Below, one piece after another: positions 38,369 to 47,733 of a stretch of DNA of 64,000 nt. How positions within the stretch are numbered: position 1 is the first letter of the stretch; every line of letters starts with the position of its first letter. Source of the stretch: Comamonas thiooxydans. Its GTDB lineage: Bacteria; Pseudomonadota; Gammaproteobacteria; Burkholderiales; Burkholderiaceae_C. The notes below the pieces were generated by a model. It had not been told where the DNA came from, did not search any database, and saw only the letters and a list, made by a program, of their open reading frames with translations. Location of the stretch: the NCBI RefSeq assembly GCF_002157685.2, contig NZ_AP026738.1:2480001-2544000 (forward strand), read 5' to 3'. A program made the translations under genes and the position numbers.

Positions 38369-41272
38369 TCAGTCTTCGTAAGCGTCCATGGGCACGCAGC
38401 TGCAAAACAGATTGCGGTCACCATAGACGTTGTCCACGCGGCCCACGGGGCTCCAGTATTTGGCGCGGCGCAGGGCAGGCACGGGATAGGCGGCGGTTTC
38501 GCGGCTGTAGCCATGCTGCCAGTCTGCGGCCAGCAAGGCCTCTGCCGTATGGGGGGCGTTCTTGAGCGGGTTGTCATCCCTGGGCAGTCTGCCGGCCTCC
38601 ACTTCGGCAATCTCGGCGCGGATGGCGATCATGGCTTCGATGAAGCGGTTCAGCTCAGACAGGCTTTCACTCTCGGTCGGCTCCACCATCAGCGTGTTGG
38701 GCACGGGAAAGGACAGCGTCGGTGCGTGGAAGCCGTAGTCGATCAGGCGCTTGGCCACATCCTCGGCCATCACGCCGCAGCTGTCCTTGAAGTGGCGCAG
38801 ATCCACAATGCACTCATGGGCCACGTGACCATACTCGCCCGCATAGAGAGTGGGGAAGTGGTCCTTGAGGCGTGCGCTGATGTAGTTGGCGTTGAGGATG
38901 GCGGTCTCGGTCGCCAGTTTCAGGCCCGGCTCGCCCATCATGCGGATATACATCCAGCTGATAGGCAGCACGGCAGCATTGCCCAAAGGCGCTGCACTCA
39001 CGGCCCCCACCTGACGGACATCGCCTGCCGTGGCATGCCCTGGCAGAAAGGGCACCAGATCCTCGACCACGCACACGGGGCCGACGCCGGGGCCGCCGCC
39101 GCCATGAGGAATGCAGAAGGTCTTGTGCAGGTTCAGATGACTGACATCGCCGCCGAATTCGCCGGGCGCGGCAAGACCTACCAGGGCGTTCATATTGGCA
39201 CCGTCCACATAGACGCGGCCGCCATGGCTGTGCACCAGCTCGCACAGCTCCTTGACCTGGGTCTCGAACACGCCGTGCGTGCTGGGGTAGGTGATCATGA
39301 TGCAGGCCAGATTGGCGCTGTGCTTCTCGCAGGCCAGCTTCAGATCCCCCATGTCCACGTTGCCGTTGTCATCGCACTTGGTGACCACGACCTGAAGGCC
39401 CACCATTTGCGCGCTGGCTGGGTTGGTGCCGTGGGCGCTACTGGGAATCAGGCAGATATTGCGGTGCGCCTCGCCGCGTGATTCATGGAAGGCCTTGATG
39501 GCCAGCAGACCTGCATATTCGCCCTGGCTGCCTGCATTGGGCTGCAGGCTGATGCCCGCGTAGCCCGTGGCCTGGCACAGCCAGTCGCGCAGTTGCTGGT
39601 CCAGCTCGGCATAGCCTTGCAGCTGGTTGGCGGGCGCAAACGGGTGGATGTCGGCGAACGCTGGCCAGGTGATGGGAATCATCTCGCTGGTGGCATTGAG
39701 CTTCATGGTGCAACTGCCCAGCGGGATCATGCTGCGGTCCAGGGCCAGGTCCTTGTCGCTGAGGCTGCGGATATAGCGCAGCATCGCGGTTTCGGAGTGG
39801 TGGGTGTTGAAGACCGGGTGGGTCAGATAGGCCGTGCTGCGCTGCAGGGATTCGGGGATCAGCGAGGTCGGGCCTTCGTCCATGGCTTCGATGGAGGGCA
39901 GAGCCTGCCCCTCCTGGGCAAAGATGCTCCAGAGCAGCTCGACATCGGCCCGGGTCGTGGTTTCGTCCAGGCTGATGCAGAGATATTCATCCCAGGCCTT
40001 GCGCAGATTGACGCCTCGGGACACGGCGCGAGCCGCCAGGGCATCGGTCGCCTCCCGGGTATGCAGGCTCAGCGTGTCGAAGGCCGTGTCATGGTGATGG
40101 GCGCTGAAGCCCAGCTGGGCCAGGCCCCGGCTCAGGATCGCGGTGAAGCGTGCCACACGCTGGGCAATGCGCCTCAGCCCCTGGGGGCCGTGGTAGACGG
40201 CATACATGCTGGCAATCACGGCCGGCAGGACCTGGGCCGTACAGATATTGGATGTCGCTTTCTCGCGACGGATATGCTGCTCGCGTGTCTGCAGAGCGAG
40301 GCGGTAGGCGGGCTTGCCATGCGCATCGACGCTGACACCCACCAGACGGCCGGGAAGGCTGCGCTTGTATTCGTCGCGGCAGGCCATAAAGGCCGCGTGC
40401 GGGCCGCCTGCGCCCATGGGCATGCCGAAGCGCTGGCTGTTGCCCACGACAATATCGGCATCCCATTCGCCGGGCGGTGTCAGCAGGGTCAGGGCCAGGA
40501 GGTCGGTCGCCACGATGGCGGCGGCCTGCTTGGCATGAATGGCTTGCACATCGGCCTTCCAGTCCACAATCCAGCCGCTGGATGCAGGGTACTGGATGAC
40601 GGCGGCAAACAGATCGCCTGCCAGGGCAGCTTCCCATTCCTGCTGGCTGTTGGCGATCACCACTTCGATGCCGATCGGCCGGGCGCGGGTCTGGATGACT
40701 TCAATCGTCTGCGGGTGCAGATCGCCGGCCAGCACGATGCGATGGCTTCTGGATTTGACTGAGCGCCTGGCCAGCGTCATGGCCTCGGCGGCAGCCGTGG
40801 CCTCGTCCAGCATCGAGGCATTGGCGATAGGCATTCCGGTCAGGTCGGTCACCATGGTCTGGAAGTTGACCAGTGCCTCCATGCGGCCTTGCGAAATCTC
40901 TGCCTGATAGGGGGTGTAGGCCGTGTACCAGGCGGGATTCTCGAGGATGTTGCGCAGGATGACGCCCGGCGTGTGCGTGCCGTAGTAGCCCTGGCCGATA
41001 AAGCTCTTGAGAACTTGGTTCTTGCTGGCGATGGCCTTGAGTTCGGCTAGCGCCGCAGCTTCGGTAATTGGCGCTGGAAGATCCATGGGCCTGGCGCGAG
41101 CGATGGAGTCGGGCATCACATCGCGAATCAAGGCTTCCAGCGAGGGCTTGCCGATGGCGGCCAGCATTTTTTGCTGCTCATCGGCGTCCGGGCCTATATG
41201 ACGGGGGATGAATTCGTGGCTGTTTTCCAGCGCTTCCAGGGAAGCAACGGGGGCGGGAGGCGACATCAGCAT
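38369..41272 (-). CDS. gcvP: Glycine dehydrogenase (decarboxylating), glycine cleavage P-protein
   Basis: A 967-aa full-length fused P-protein. The N-terminal half starts [21 protein letters not shown]. The PLP lysine is K717 in [18 protein letters not shown], with [11 protein letters not shown] and the glycine-rich loop after it. It decarboxylates glycine and transfers the aminomethyl group to lipoyl-GcvH. It is the last gene of the operon driven from the riboswitch upstream of gcvT. Two in-frame starts (41272 and 41266) are equally plausible, neither with a strong ribosome site. Confidence 0.97.
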   Translation of the reverse strand: MLMSPPAPVASLEALENSHEFIPRHIGPDADEQQKMLAAIGKPSLEALIRDVMPDSIARARPMDLPAPITEAAALAELKAIASKNQVLKSFIGQGYYGTHTPGVILRNILENPAWYTAYTPYQAEISQGRMEALVNFQTMVTDLTGMPIANASMLDEATAAAEAMTLARRSVKSRSHRIVLAGDLHPQTIEVIQTRARPIGIEVVIANSQQEWEAALAGDLFAAVIQYPASSGWIVDWKADVQAIHAKQAAAIVATDLLALTLLTPPGEWDADIVVGNSQRFGMPMGAGGPHAAFMACRDEYKRSLPGRLVGVSVDAHGKPAYRLALQTREQHIRREKATSNICTAQVLPAVIASMYAVYHGPQGLRRIAQRVARFTAILSRGLAQLGFSAHHHDTAFDTLSLHTREATDALAARAVSRGVNLRKAWDEYLCISLDETTTRADVELLWSIFAQEGQALPSIEAMDEGPTSLIPESLQRSTAYLTHPVFNTHHSETAMLRYIRSLSDKDLALDRSMIPLGSCTMKLNATSEMIPITWPAFADIHPFAPANQLQGYAELDQQLRDWLCQATGYAGISLQPNAGSQGEYAGLLAIKAFHESRGEAHRNICLIPSSAHGTNPASAQMVGLQVVVTKCDDNGNVDMGDLKLACEKHSANLACIMITYPSTHGVFETQVKELCELVHSHGGRVYVDGANMNALVGLAAPGEFGGDVSHLNLHKTFCIPHGGGGPGVGPVCVVEDLVPFLPGHATAGDVRQVGAVSAAPLGNAAVLPISWMYIRMMGEPGLKLATETAILNANYISARLKDHFPTLYAGEYGHVAHECIVDLRHFKDSCGVMAEDVAKRLIDYGFHAPTLSFPVPNTLMVEPTESESLSELNRFIEAMIAIRAEIAEVEAGRLPRDDNPLKNAPHTAEALLAADWQHGYSRETAAYPVPALRRAKYWSPVGRVDNVYGDRNLFCSCVPMDAYED

Positions 41273-41362
41273 GGGAGGGACCTATTCTCAAATACTGTGA
41301 CTGACGGTTTGCATGCCAGGCATGCGTGAATGCTGTATGCCTGCAGGCATACAGCCGGTGCT

Positions 41363-41914
41363 TCAAGCAGCGCTGGCCTGTTCCAGCGCGGTGTTCATCA
41401 GGGCCAGGCGTTCGCTTTCCTGGTCGGCATATTCCCAATCGGGATATTTGCTGCGTGCCACGGTGTTCAGCCACTGCTGGCAGGCCAGGGCAAGCAGGGC
41501 CTGCTTGTGCAGATCGGCATCGATGCTGCCCGTGATCTTGAGCTGACCAAAGGCGGTGGCCACGTGGGCGCGGCAGACCGAGCGCAGATAGCTCTGGTTC
41601 ATGTCGTCGCTGGTCAGCCATTGGGCCTTGGCCGCATCGTCATGAGTGAGCATGTCCTCGGGCACGGGCAGATCCCAGTCGCTCAGTTGCTGGCGCAGGA
41701 AGCGCAGGGTCTTGGCGGGCTTGCCGCCTGCCTGCTCCTGGTACCACTCTTCAAGTGCGGCCAGTGTGTCGCTGCCGTCATCGTTGCCGAAGGGGCTGAA
41801 GTCGTCACCGCAGTCGTAATAGAAGTCCTGGGTTGCGACGCGCACAAAGGCCGGGTGGCTGGTCTCGCGGGCGAGACCGACTTCCGGATCGTCGAAATAC
41901 TGGATGGTGCTCAT
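41363..41914 (-). CDS. Protein of unknown function within the gcv operon
   Basis: A 183-aa soluble, acidic protein placed between gcvH and gcvP on the same strand, with 47 nt before it and 90 nt after. Notable stretches are QDFYYDCGDDFSPFGNDDG near residue 30 and DTLAALEEWYQE; the rest is mostly helical. It may belong to the group loosely named after the E. coli molybdate metabolism regulator MolR, but I am not certain. No metal or nucleotide motif is obvious. Co-transcription with gcvTHP suggests some link to glycine or one-carbon metabolism, or mere passenger status. Confidence 0.75.
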   Translation of the reverse strand: MSTIQYFDDPEVGLARETSHPAFVRVATQDFYYDCGDDFSPFGNDDGSDTLAALEEWYQEQAGGKPAKTLRFLRQQLSDWDLPVPEDMLTHDDAAKAQWLTSDDMNQSYLRSVCRAHVATAFGQLKITGSIDADLHKQALLALACQQWLNTVARSKYPDWEYADQESERLALMNTALEQASAA

Positions 41915-41961
41915 GGCTGCATGCAAAAACGGCCTTCGCAATGCGATGGCCGTTGATACGC

Positions 41962-42336
41962 TTAGTTGTCCTTGGCGAAGTCGTTGTAGGCGGTCTCTTC
42001 CATCAGACCTTCGAGCTCGCCCACATTGCTCATCTTGACCTTGAAGAACCAGCCAGCGGCCAGCGGGTCGCTGTTGGCGAGCGACGGGTCATCGCGCAGG
42101 GCTTCGTTGACTTCGACGATCTCGCCGGTCACGGGCATGTAGACATCGGCGGCGGCCTTGACGGACTCGACCACGCCCGCGACATCGCCGGCCTTGAAGG
42201 TGGAGCCCACGGCAGGCAGGTCCACAAACACCACATCGCCCAGCGCATCCTGTGCGTGTACGGTGATGCCGACGATGGCGGCATTGGTGTCAGCGGCGTT
42301 GATCCACTCGTGTTCTTTGGAATACTTGATGCTCAT
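41962..42336 (-). CDS. gcvH: Glycine cleavage system H protein
   Basis: A 124-aa lipoyl carrier. The lipoylated lysine is K60 in GVVESVKAAADVY, flanked by the standard YSKEHEWI start and NSDPLAAGWFFKVK. It shuttles the aminomethyl group between GcvP, GcvT and the lipoamide dehydrogenase. GGAG lies 10 nt before the ATG. It follows gcvT by 122 nt. Confidence 0.97.
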   Translation of the reverse strand: MSIKYSKEHEWINAADTNAAIVGITVHAQDALGDVVFVDLPAVGSTFKAGDVAGVVESVKAAADVYMPVTGEIVEVNEALRDDPSLANSDPLAAGWFFKVKMSNVGELEGLMEETAYNDFAKDN

Positions 42337-42458
42337 GAAAAGCTCCAGATGGGGGATTCAGGGGAATCGGGTGTTGTTTGAGAAAGGTCCAGCTCGCACT
42401 TTAGCGGTGTTCTGGCCGCTGTTTGGCAAACTGGCCCGTCTCATGCGCGGCGGCAGAC

Positions 42459-43595
42459 CTAGCCGCGGTAGTAGCGGGTGGGAACGAAGGGCGTGGCGAC
42501 TACCTTCATGGGCACGGGCTTGCCGCGCACCATGGCGAAGATTTCCGTATTGATGGCTGCGTAGTCGGGCTCGACATAGGCCAGTGCCACAGGCTGGTTG
42601 AGCGTGGGGCTGAGCAGGCCGCTGGTGATGTGGCCGATATGCTGTCCGTCCATGTTTTCCAGCACGGCGGGCTCGCGCACGGGAATGCGCTCCAGCGCGA
42701 TCAGGCCCACGCGCTTGCGGCGCAGCGACTGCGGGTTCTGCAATTGCTCCAGAACGATGGCCGCACCAGGGAAACCGCCCTCGCGCTCGCCGCCGGTGCG
42801 GCGCACCTTCTGCATGGCCCAGTTCAGCGCGGCTTCCACCGGGGTGGTGCTGGTGTCGATGTCGTTGCCGTACAGGCAAAGTCCGGCTTCAAGGCGCAGC
42901 GAGTTGCGCGCGCCCAGACCGATGGGCGCCACCTCGGGCTGGGCCAGCAGAACTTCGGCAAAGGCTTCGGCAGCGTCGCCGGGCAGGGAGATTTCAAAAC
43001 CGTCCTCGCCCGTATAGCCGCTGCGCGTGATGTAGAGCGCATGGCCTTGCCAGTCGAAGTGGTTGCCGGTCATGAAGACCAGTTGCGTCACGGCAGGAAT
43101 CAGGCGTGAGAGTGCCGCAGCGGCTTGCGGGCCTTGCAGGGCCAGCAGGGCGCGCTCGGGCAGAGGAATGACCTCGCAGCGGCTACCGATGCGGCTCTGG
43201 ATATGGGCGATATCGGCCTCTTTGCAGGCGCCATTGACGATGAGGAACAGATCTTCGCCGCGGTTGACGAACATCAGGTCGTCCAGAATGCCGCCTTGCT
43301 CATCGAGCAGCAGGCCGTAACGCTGTTTGTGCAGGCCCAAGTCCATGACATCGACGGGCATCAGCGATTCGAGCGCGGCGGCGGCATCGGGGCCGCGCAA
43401 CAGCAACTGGCCCATGTGCGAGACATCGAACAGGCCGGCGGCCTTGCGCGTGTGCAGATGCTCGGCCATCAGGCCTTGAGGGTATTGCACGGGCATGGAG
43501 TAGCCGGCAAACGGCACCATGCGGGCACCCAGTTTCTGGTGCAGGGCAAACAGCGGTGTGGAACGCAGATCGGAAGAGGTGTCAGCAGCAGTCAC
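42459..43595 (-). CDS. gcvT: Glycine cleavage system T protein (aminomethyltransferase)
   Basis: A 378-aa folate-dependent aminomethyltransferase. Visible blocks: GARMVPFAGYSMPVQYP, HTRKAAGLFDVSHMGQ, RSGYTGEDGFEI and EAALNWAMQKVRR, as in the family. It releases ammonia and loads methylene-tetrahydrofolate. There is no ATG start: GTG 43595 has GGAG at 9 nt spacing, whereas the upstream TTG 43601 is only 3 nt from it, so GTG is preferred. It is the first gene after the glycine riboswitch. Confidence 0.96.
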   Translation of the reverse strand: MTAADTSSDLRSTPLFALHQKLGARMVPFAGYSMPVQYPQGLMAEHLHTRKAAGLFDVSHMGQLLLRGPDAAAALESLMPVDVMDLGLHKQRYGLLLDEQGGILDDLMFVNRGEDLFLIVNGACKEADIAHIQSRIGSRCEVIPLPERALLALQGPQAAAALSRLIPAVTQLVFMTGNHFDWQGHALYITRSGYTGEDGFEISLPGDAAEAFAEVLLAQPEVAPIGLGARNSLRLEAGLCLYGNDIDTSTTPVEAALNWAMQKVRRTGGEREGGFPGAAIVLEQLQNPQSLRRKRVGLIALERIPVREPAVLENMDGQHIGHITSGLLSPTLNQPVALAYVEPDYAAINTEIFAMVRGKPVPMKVVATPFVPTRYYRG

Positions 43596-43630
43596 AGGCA
43601 AGCGCTCCGGTGGTCAAACCAAAATGAGTG

Positions 43631-43657
43631 GCCATGCATGGCTGGGCCATGCGTGGC
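43631..43657 (-). promoter_or_regulatory. Hairpin between glycine riboswitch and gcvT (possible expression platform)
   Basis: GCCACGCATGGC and GCCATGCATGGC pair over 12 positions (one wobble) with a 3-nt loop, just after the second aptamer and about 35 nt before the gcvT start. No strong T-run follows, so it could control translation or be a weak terminator. Confidence 0.5.
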
Positions 43658-43670
43658 GGGCTTGCCCTGC

Positions 43671-43908
43671 TGTCCGCTTTACCTGAGAGATTCACTGCCC
43701 GCATTGCATAGGGCAGCTTGCTCCTTCGGTGGATGCCGGTGCACATACGAAATGACAGCCTGCATCTCTCTCCAGCAAGGGACGCTGCAGGTTTGCACAC
43801 CTTGCAGCGCTTGTCAGTCCTTTTGCCTGAGCGTTTTGACACCGGGTTGGGGGTCTGCGCCTTCGGCGGTGCAAGGCAGCTTCAAGCTGCAGGCACTCTC
43901 TCCTGACG
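43671..43908 (-). ncRNA. Tandem glycine riboswitch upstream of gcvT
   Basis: Two glycine aptamers in series on the minus strand. Aptamer 1 begins CAGGAGAGAGTGCC, has CCGCCGAAGGCGCA, and ends CTCAGGCAAAAGGACTGAC. A short linker leads to aptamer 2: GCTGGAGAGAG, CCACCGAAGGAGCAAG and CTCTCAGGTAAAGCGGACAG. These are the GGAGAGA, CCGAAGG and CTCAGG-AAA-GGAC cores of the class. Its position fits glycine-induced expression of gcvTHP. Confidence 0.95.
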
Positions 43909-44003
43909 ATGGCGATTCTAGCGGTGGGCAAGGGGCTTGCACCACCGCAATTAATGGATTTTGGGGTTTTCGAGCACAGATCGTTGGAATTGAGCTTGCG
44001 GCC

Positions 44004-44537
44004 TCACTGCGGTTCTGTGTTCATGGCGGGCGTTCGAGGAACATCGATCTCCTGGCGCGGAAACACCAGTTGGTAGGGCTGCTCGAAGCAGGCCGTCACG
44101 GCCTGGCCCTGGCGCATGCCGGGCTTGAACTTCCAGCGTTCGAGCGAGCGCATGATGGACTTCACGATGCGGGGATCGGTATCGGCGGGCTGATAGGCCA
44201 CACGGCCGAGCTGACCCTGAGCCGTGACTTCCAGACGGAAGACCACCGTGGTCTCCAGCCCGTTTGGAAACCAGTGGGCGCTGATGAAAGGCGTGGTGTG
44301 GCGGCGTGGTCGGGGTTGCTGATCGAGCTGGGCGGGAGGTGTGCAATCTGCATTGATCCAGGCCGGCCAATTTCCGGTTTGGCCGCTGGAAGCCGAGGCG
44401 GAGTCAGCCTGGGGCTGGGGAGTGATGTCGGCCGCCTTAGGCGCCATGGCAGGGTTGCCGGCGCAGGCACTGAGCAGCAGTGCTCCCAAGACGGCCGCGT
44501 ATGCAGCAAGACAGCGTGAGTGGCGTGAAATATCCAT
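44004..44537 (-). CDS. Lipoprotein with TonB C-terminal-like domain
   Basis: A 177-aa protein. The N-terminus is a lipoprotein signal (LAAYAAVLGALLLSACAG) with cleavage before the cysteine. A short variable linker is followed by a TonB-type C-terminal fold: FPNGLETTVVFRLEVTAQGQLGRVAYQ, then RIVKSIMRSLERWKFKPGMRQGQAV. It lacks the long Pro-rich spacer of true TonB and would be lipid-anchored rather than a membrane-spanning energy transducer. Function unknown. ATG 44537 was chosen; ATG 44555 and a frame to 44642 are alternatives. It is divergent from the cupin gene and beyond the gcv riboswitch. Confidence 0.75.
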   Translation of the reverse strand: MDISRHSRCLAAYAAVLGALLLSACAGNPAMAPKAADITPQPQADSASASSGQTGNWPAWINADCTPPAQLDQQPRPRRHTTPFISAHWFPNGLETTVVFRLEVTAQGQLGRVAYQPADTDPRIVKSIMRSLERWKFKPGMRQGQAVTACFEQPYQLVFPRQEIDVPRTPAMNTEPQ

Positions 44538-44730
44538 GGCGGCATTCTCGGCCATCCCCAGTCGATTTCGGCAGACCTGGTGGAGTCGGTCGTTCAGCCA
44601 GGGCCGGGCTGCCTTGCTCCAGAGCTTGTCCTGCAGGGTCAAACATCATGTCCGGCTGGGGCTAAACAGAATTTTTCCCATGGATAGGATTATGACGTTC
44701 GTCAAGAACTGTTTATTCAAGGAGAGACAA

Positions 44731-45264
44731 ATGCCCGAAAAAGCCACGAATGAATTCTGGAAATATCTGAAGCCGATCTCTGAATGTTTTCAGCCTGATG
44801 CGCAGCCGGAGGTTTATATTCAGAACGCTCCCACGGAGGATGAGCGTTATTATGTCCCATTCTCTGAAACCGTTTCCTCCCGTCCCCTCTGGATTTCTCC
44901 ATCACAAAACAAATGGTGCGATATTCTGATGGCGAAGGAGGCCGGTCTGGTGAACCGTCATTACCATCCGCACGAAGTGTTTGCCTACACGATTTCGGGG
45001 AAGTGGGGCTATCTGGAACATGACTGGACAGCCCGTGCCGGTGATTTTGTCTACGAGACTCCCGGAGAAGGCCATACCCTGGTGGCCTATGAACATGAGC
45101 AACCCATGCGTGCGTTCTTCATCGTCAAGGGACCGCTGATCTGGCTCGATGATGACGGAAAGCCAGACGGATATTTCGATGTTCACAGCTACATAGAACT
45201 ATGCCGAAAGCATTATGAAAAAGTCGGCATAGGTGCAGATTATGTGGACACGCTGTTTCGATAG
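44731..45264 (+). CDS. 2,4'-dihydroxyacetophenone dioxygenase-family cupin
   Basis: A 177-aa single cupin. H77 and H79 in NRHYHPHEVFAYTI and H115 in PGEGHTLVAY match the three iron-ligand histidines of 2,4'-dihydroxyacetophenone dioxygenase (His76, His78, His114 there). Length and the FSETVSSRPLWISPSQNKW and FIVKGPLIWLDD blocks fit that family. The enzyme splits 2,4'-dihydroxyacetophenone with oxygen into 4-hydroxybenzoate and formate. AAGGAGAG precedes the ATG. It is followed by an MFS permease and a diol-type dehydrogenase on the same strand. A relative acting on another alpha-hydroxyketone cannot be excluded. Confidence 0.82.
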   Translation: MPEKATNEFWKYLKPISECFQPDAQPEVYIQNAPTEDERYYVPFSETVSSRPLWISPSQNKWCDILMAKEAGLVNRHYHPHEVFAYTISGKWGYLEHDWTARAGDFVYETPGEGHTLVAYEHEQPMRAFFIVKGPLIWLDDDGKPDGYFDVHSYIELCRKHYEKVGIGADYVDTLFR

Positions 45265-45342
45265 TCATTTGAAAAGCCATCAATGAAAGGCGGGACTTCC
45301 TGAAGAATGAAATAGCCCGCCAAAGACGGAATGGAGAGAGAC

Positions 45343-46608
45343 ATGAAAAATCAAGATGAAACCCTCAGGAGCGGGTGGATGAGCTATGAGAACAAGCTGC
45401 TGCTCATTCTGTTTTTTACTTTCGGGATTGTTTTTTTTGACCGGCTGGCATTGTCGTTCTTATTTCCCTTTGTCTCCAAGGAACTGGATCTGAACAATGC
45501 CCAGCTGGGCATGCTGTCGTCCATTCTGGCATTGGCATGGGCGGCTTCTGGTGCATTCTTCGGGGCCTATACAGACCGCAAGGGCGGACGCAAAACGGTG
45601 CTGATTCTTTCGGTGCTGATGTTCTCTCTGTGCTCGGCCTTGTCGGGTCTGGTGGGCGGTTTTGTCGGCCTGCTGTTGTTGCGAGCGCTGATGGGCCTTG
45701 CCGAAGGGCCGGTGCTGCCGCTGTCGCAGACACTGATGGTCGAAGCCTCCACGCCGAGTCGTCGCGGCCTCAACATGGGCTTGCTGCAGGGCTCGTCTGC
45801 GGGCTTGCTGGGCGCCGTGATCGCACCGCCGGTGATTGTTGCGTTGGCCGTGGCCTATGGCTGGCGCACGGCGTTCTACCTGACCTGTGTTCCCGGGCTG
45901 ATTGCCGCCGGGCTCATCTGGCTTCATGTGAAAAACACGGATGGCAGGCGTGCGGATGAGCTCGCTGGAGCCCTGCAGACAGGCTCGCGCTGGGCTCTGC
46001 TGCGTGAACGCAATATCTGGTTGAGCGTGCTGATCAGCTGTGTTTTCATGGCCTGGTTTGTGATCATCATCTCCTTTGCGCCGACCTATCTGGTCAATGC
46101 CAAGGGCTTCGGGCCGGGCACGATGAGTGCTGTCATGAGTTGCATGGGTGTGGCCTGGGTCATCTGGGGCTTTGCCGTGCCCGCCATTTCGGACCATATC
46201 GGTCGCCGTCCGGCACTGATCTTTTTCTCCTTTGTGGCGGCTTGCTGTCCTCTGGCCTTTCTGTATGCGCAATCGCCGGTGGTGATGGGCGGCTTGCTGC
46301 TGCTGACCTATACCGGCCTGGGCTGCTTCACGCTCTTCATGGCCACGATTCCGGCCGAGACCGTTCCGCGAGCGGCCATGGCCACTGCATTGGGGATGAT
46401 CATGGGTTTTGGCGAGTTGATCGGCGGTTTCATCGCTCCGACCCTGGCCGGGGTAGCAGCCGACCGGTGGGGACTTGATGTGGTGATGTGGGTGGCAGCT
46501 GCAGGAGCCTTGCTTGCCGGTTTGCTTTCCCTGGGACTGATTGAGACAGCGCCCAGGCGCGTTGACGACAGGCGGCCGGCTGCAGCATTGAAGGAGTCGC
46601 AGGCATGA
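45343..46608 (+). CDS. MFS transporter in the aryl-ketone catabolic cluster
   Basis: A 421-aa permease with 12 predicted helices. The N-terminal half shows FDRLALSFLFPFVSKELDL and the loop 2-3 motif GAYTDRKGGRKTV; the C-terminal half has SDHIGRRPAL. It fits the organic acid/aromatic branch of the MFS. It starts 78 nt after the cupin gene and its stop overlaps the dehydrogenase start by 4 nt (ATGA), so all three are co-transcribed. It likely imports the aromatic growth substrate. ATG 45343 has GGAGAG upstream; ATG 45331 is four codons earlier. Confidence 0.88.
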   Translation: MKNQDETLRSGWMSYENKLLLILFFTFGIVFFDRLALSFLFPFVSKELDLNNAQLGMLSSILALAWAASGAFFGAYTDRKGGRKTVLILSVLMFSLCSALSGLVGGFVGLLLLRALMGLAEGPVLPLSQTLMVEASTPSRRGLNMGLLQGSSAGLLGAVIAPPVIVALAVAYGWRTAFYLTCVPGLIAAGLIWLHVKNTDGRRADELAGALQTGSRWALLRERNIWLSVLISCVFMAWFVIIISFAPTYLVNAKGFGPGTMSAVMSCMGVAWVIWGFAVPAISDHIGRRPALIFFSFVAACCPLAFLYAQSPVVMGGLLLLTYTGLGCFTLFMATIPAETVPRAAMATALGMIMGFGELIGGFIAPTLAGVAADRWGLDVVMWVAAAGALLAGLLSLGLIETAPRRVDDRRPAAALKESQA

Positions 46609-47705
46609 AGGCTCTGAAATGGTATGGCGCCCGCGATCTGCGCCTGGAAATCATCGAACGCCGGCCCTTGAAGGCCGCAGAAATCCGTATCGAGGTCGCG
46701 TACTGCGGGATCTGCGGCAGCGATATGCACGAGTATCTGCATGGACCTGACTCTATACCGGTCGAGGTCCCGCATCCCTTGTCCCACAGTGTCGCACCCA
46801 TAGTCATCGGCCACGAGTTCTGTGGCACGGTGGTGGAGGTGGCTGCGGATGTCACAGGGCTGCATATCGGAGACAGAGTCGCCGTGGAGCCGGAGTACCG
46901 CTGCGGCCAGTGCAGCTATTGCTGCGCAGGGCGATACAACCTGTGCGAATCCATGGGCTTTGTGGGGCTCATGGGAGACGGCGGAATGGCAGAGGAAGCT
47001 GTGATTCCCGCTTATATGGCACATGTGCTTCCCCCGTCCTTGAGCTTCAGGCAAGCGGCGGTGGCCGAGCCCGCAGCAGTGGCATTGCATGCTGTGCGCC
47101 AAAGTGCACTGCGCCCTGGCGACGCCTGCGTCATCTTCGGCATGGGGGCCATTGGTCTGCTGCTGGTGATGATGGCCAAGCACCATGAAGCGGGCCGCGT
47201 TATTGCCGTCGACGTCGATGCCCGGCGCCTGCGCCTGGCGCGCGAGCTCGGTGCCTGCGACACGCTCGATGCCAGACAGGGCGATGTCGTGCAGCAAGTG
47301 CGTGAACTCACAGGCGGGCAGGGCGTGCCGGTATCGTTCGAAGCCGTGGGTCGCCCGGAAACCTTGAGAGGGGCGCTTGGCGTACTGAGCAAGGGCGGCG
47401 AAGCCGTGCTGCTGGGGCTCATGCCCGAGGCGAGCATCGATACCTTCGATCTGGTCAACCGCGAGCTGCGCATTACCTCCAGCGTGGGCTATCGGGGCCT
47501 GTATCCGGAGCTGCTGGCGCTGATGGCTTCCGGGGTTGTGGATGCCGGGCGTATCGTGACCCATACCGTTAGTCTGGATGCCGCCATACAGGACGGTTTC
47601 GAGCGACTGGCATCTGCCGGGGATGCTATCAAGGTGCTGGTTCAGCCGCAGCCGGATGCCATTGTCCGGTGCGCCCGTCCCCACGCTTTTTCCCACAGCT
47701 CCTGA
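46605..47705 (+). CDS. Zinc-dependent alcohol dehydrogenase, 2,3-butanediol dehydrogenase-like
   Basis: A 366-aa medium-chain dehydrogenase. Catalytic zinc ligands are in YCGICGSDMHEYLHGP and GHEFCGTVVEV; the structural zinc cysteines are CGQCSYCCAGRYNLC; the NAD motif is GMGAIGLLLVMMA. The insertion after GSDMHEY and the SMGFVGLMGDGGMAE block resemble (R,R)-butanediol dehydrogenases, which oxidise vicinal diols to alpha-hydroxyketones. In this cluster it could oxidise a 4-hydroxyphenyl glycol to 2,4'-dihydroxyacetophenone, the cupin's substrate; that is inference. Last gene of the operon. Confidence 0.9.
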   Translation: MKALKWYGARDLRLEIIERRPLKAAEIRIEVAYCGICGSDMHEYLHGPDSIPVEVPHPLSHSVAPIVIGHEFCGTVVEVAADVTGLHIGDRVAVEPEYRCGQCSYCCAGRYNLCESMGFVGLMGDGGMAEEAVIPAYMAHVLPPSLSFRQAAVAEPAAVALHAVRQSALRPGDACVIFGMGAIGLLLVMMAKHHEAGRVIAVDVDARRLRLARELGACDTLDARQGDVVQQVRELTGGQGVPVSFEAVGRPETLRGALGVLSKGGEAVLLGLMPEASIDTFDLVNRELRITSSVGYRGLYPELLALMASGVVDAGRIVTHTVSLDAAIQDGFERLASAGDAIKVLVQPQPDAIVRCARPHAFSHSS

Positions 47706-47733
47706 GCCTTGCTGGCGCCTGCCGCTTCTGCCG

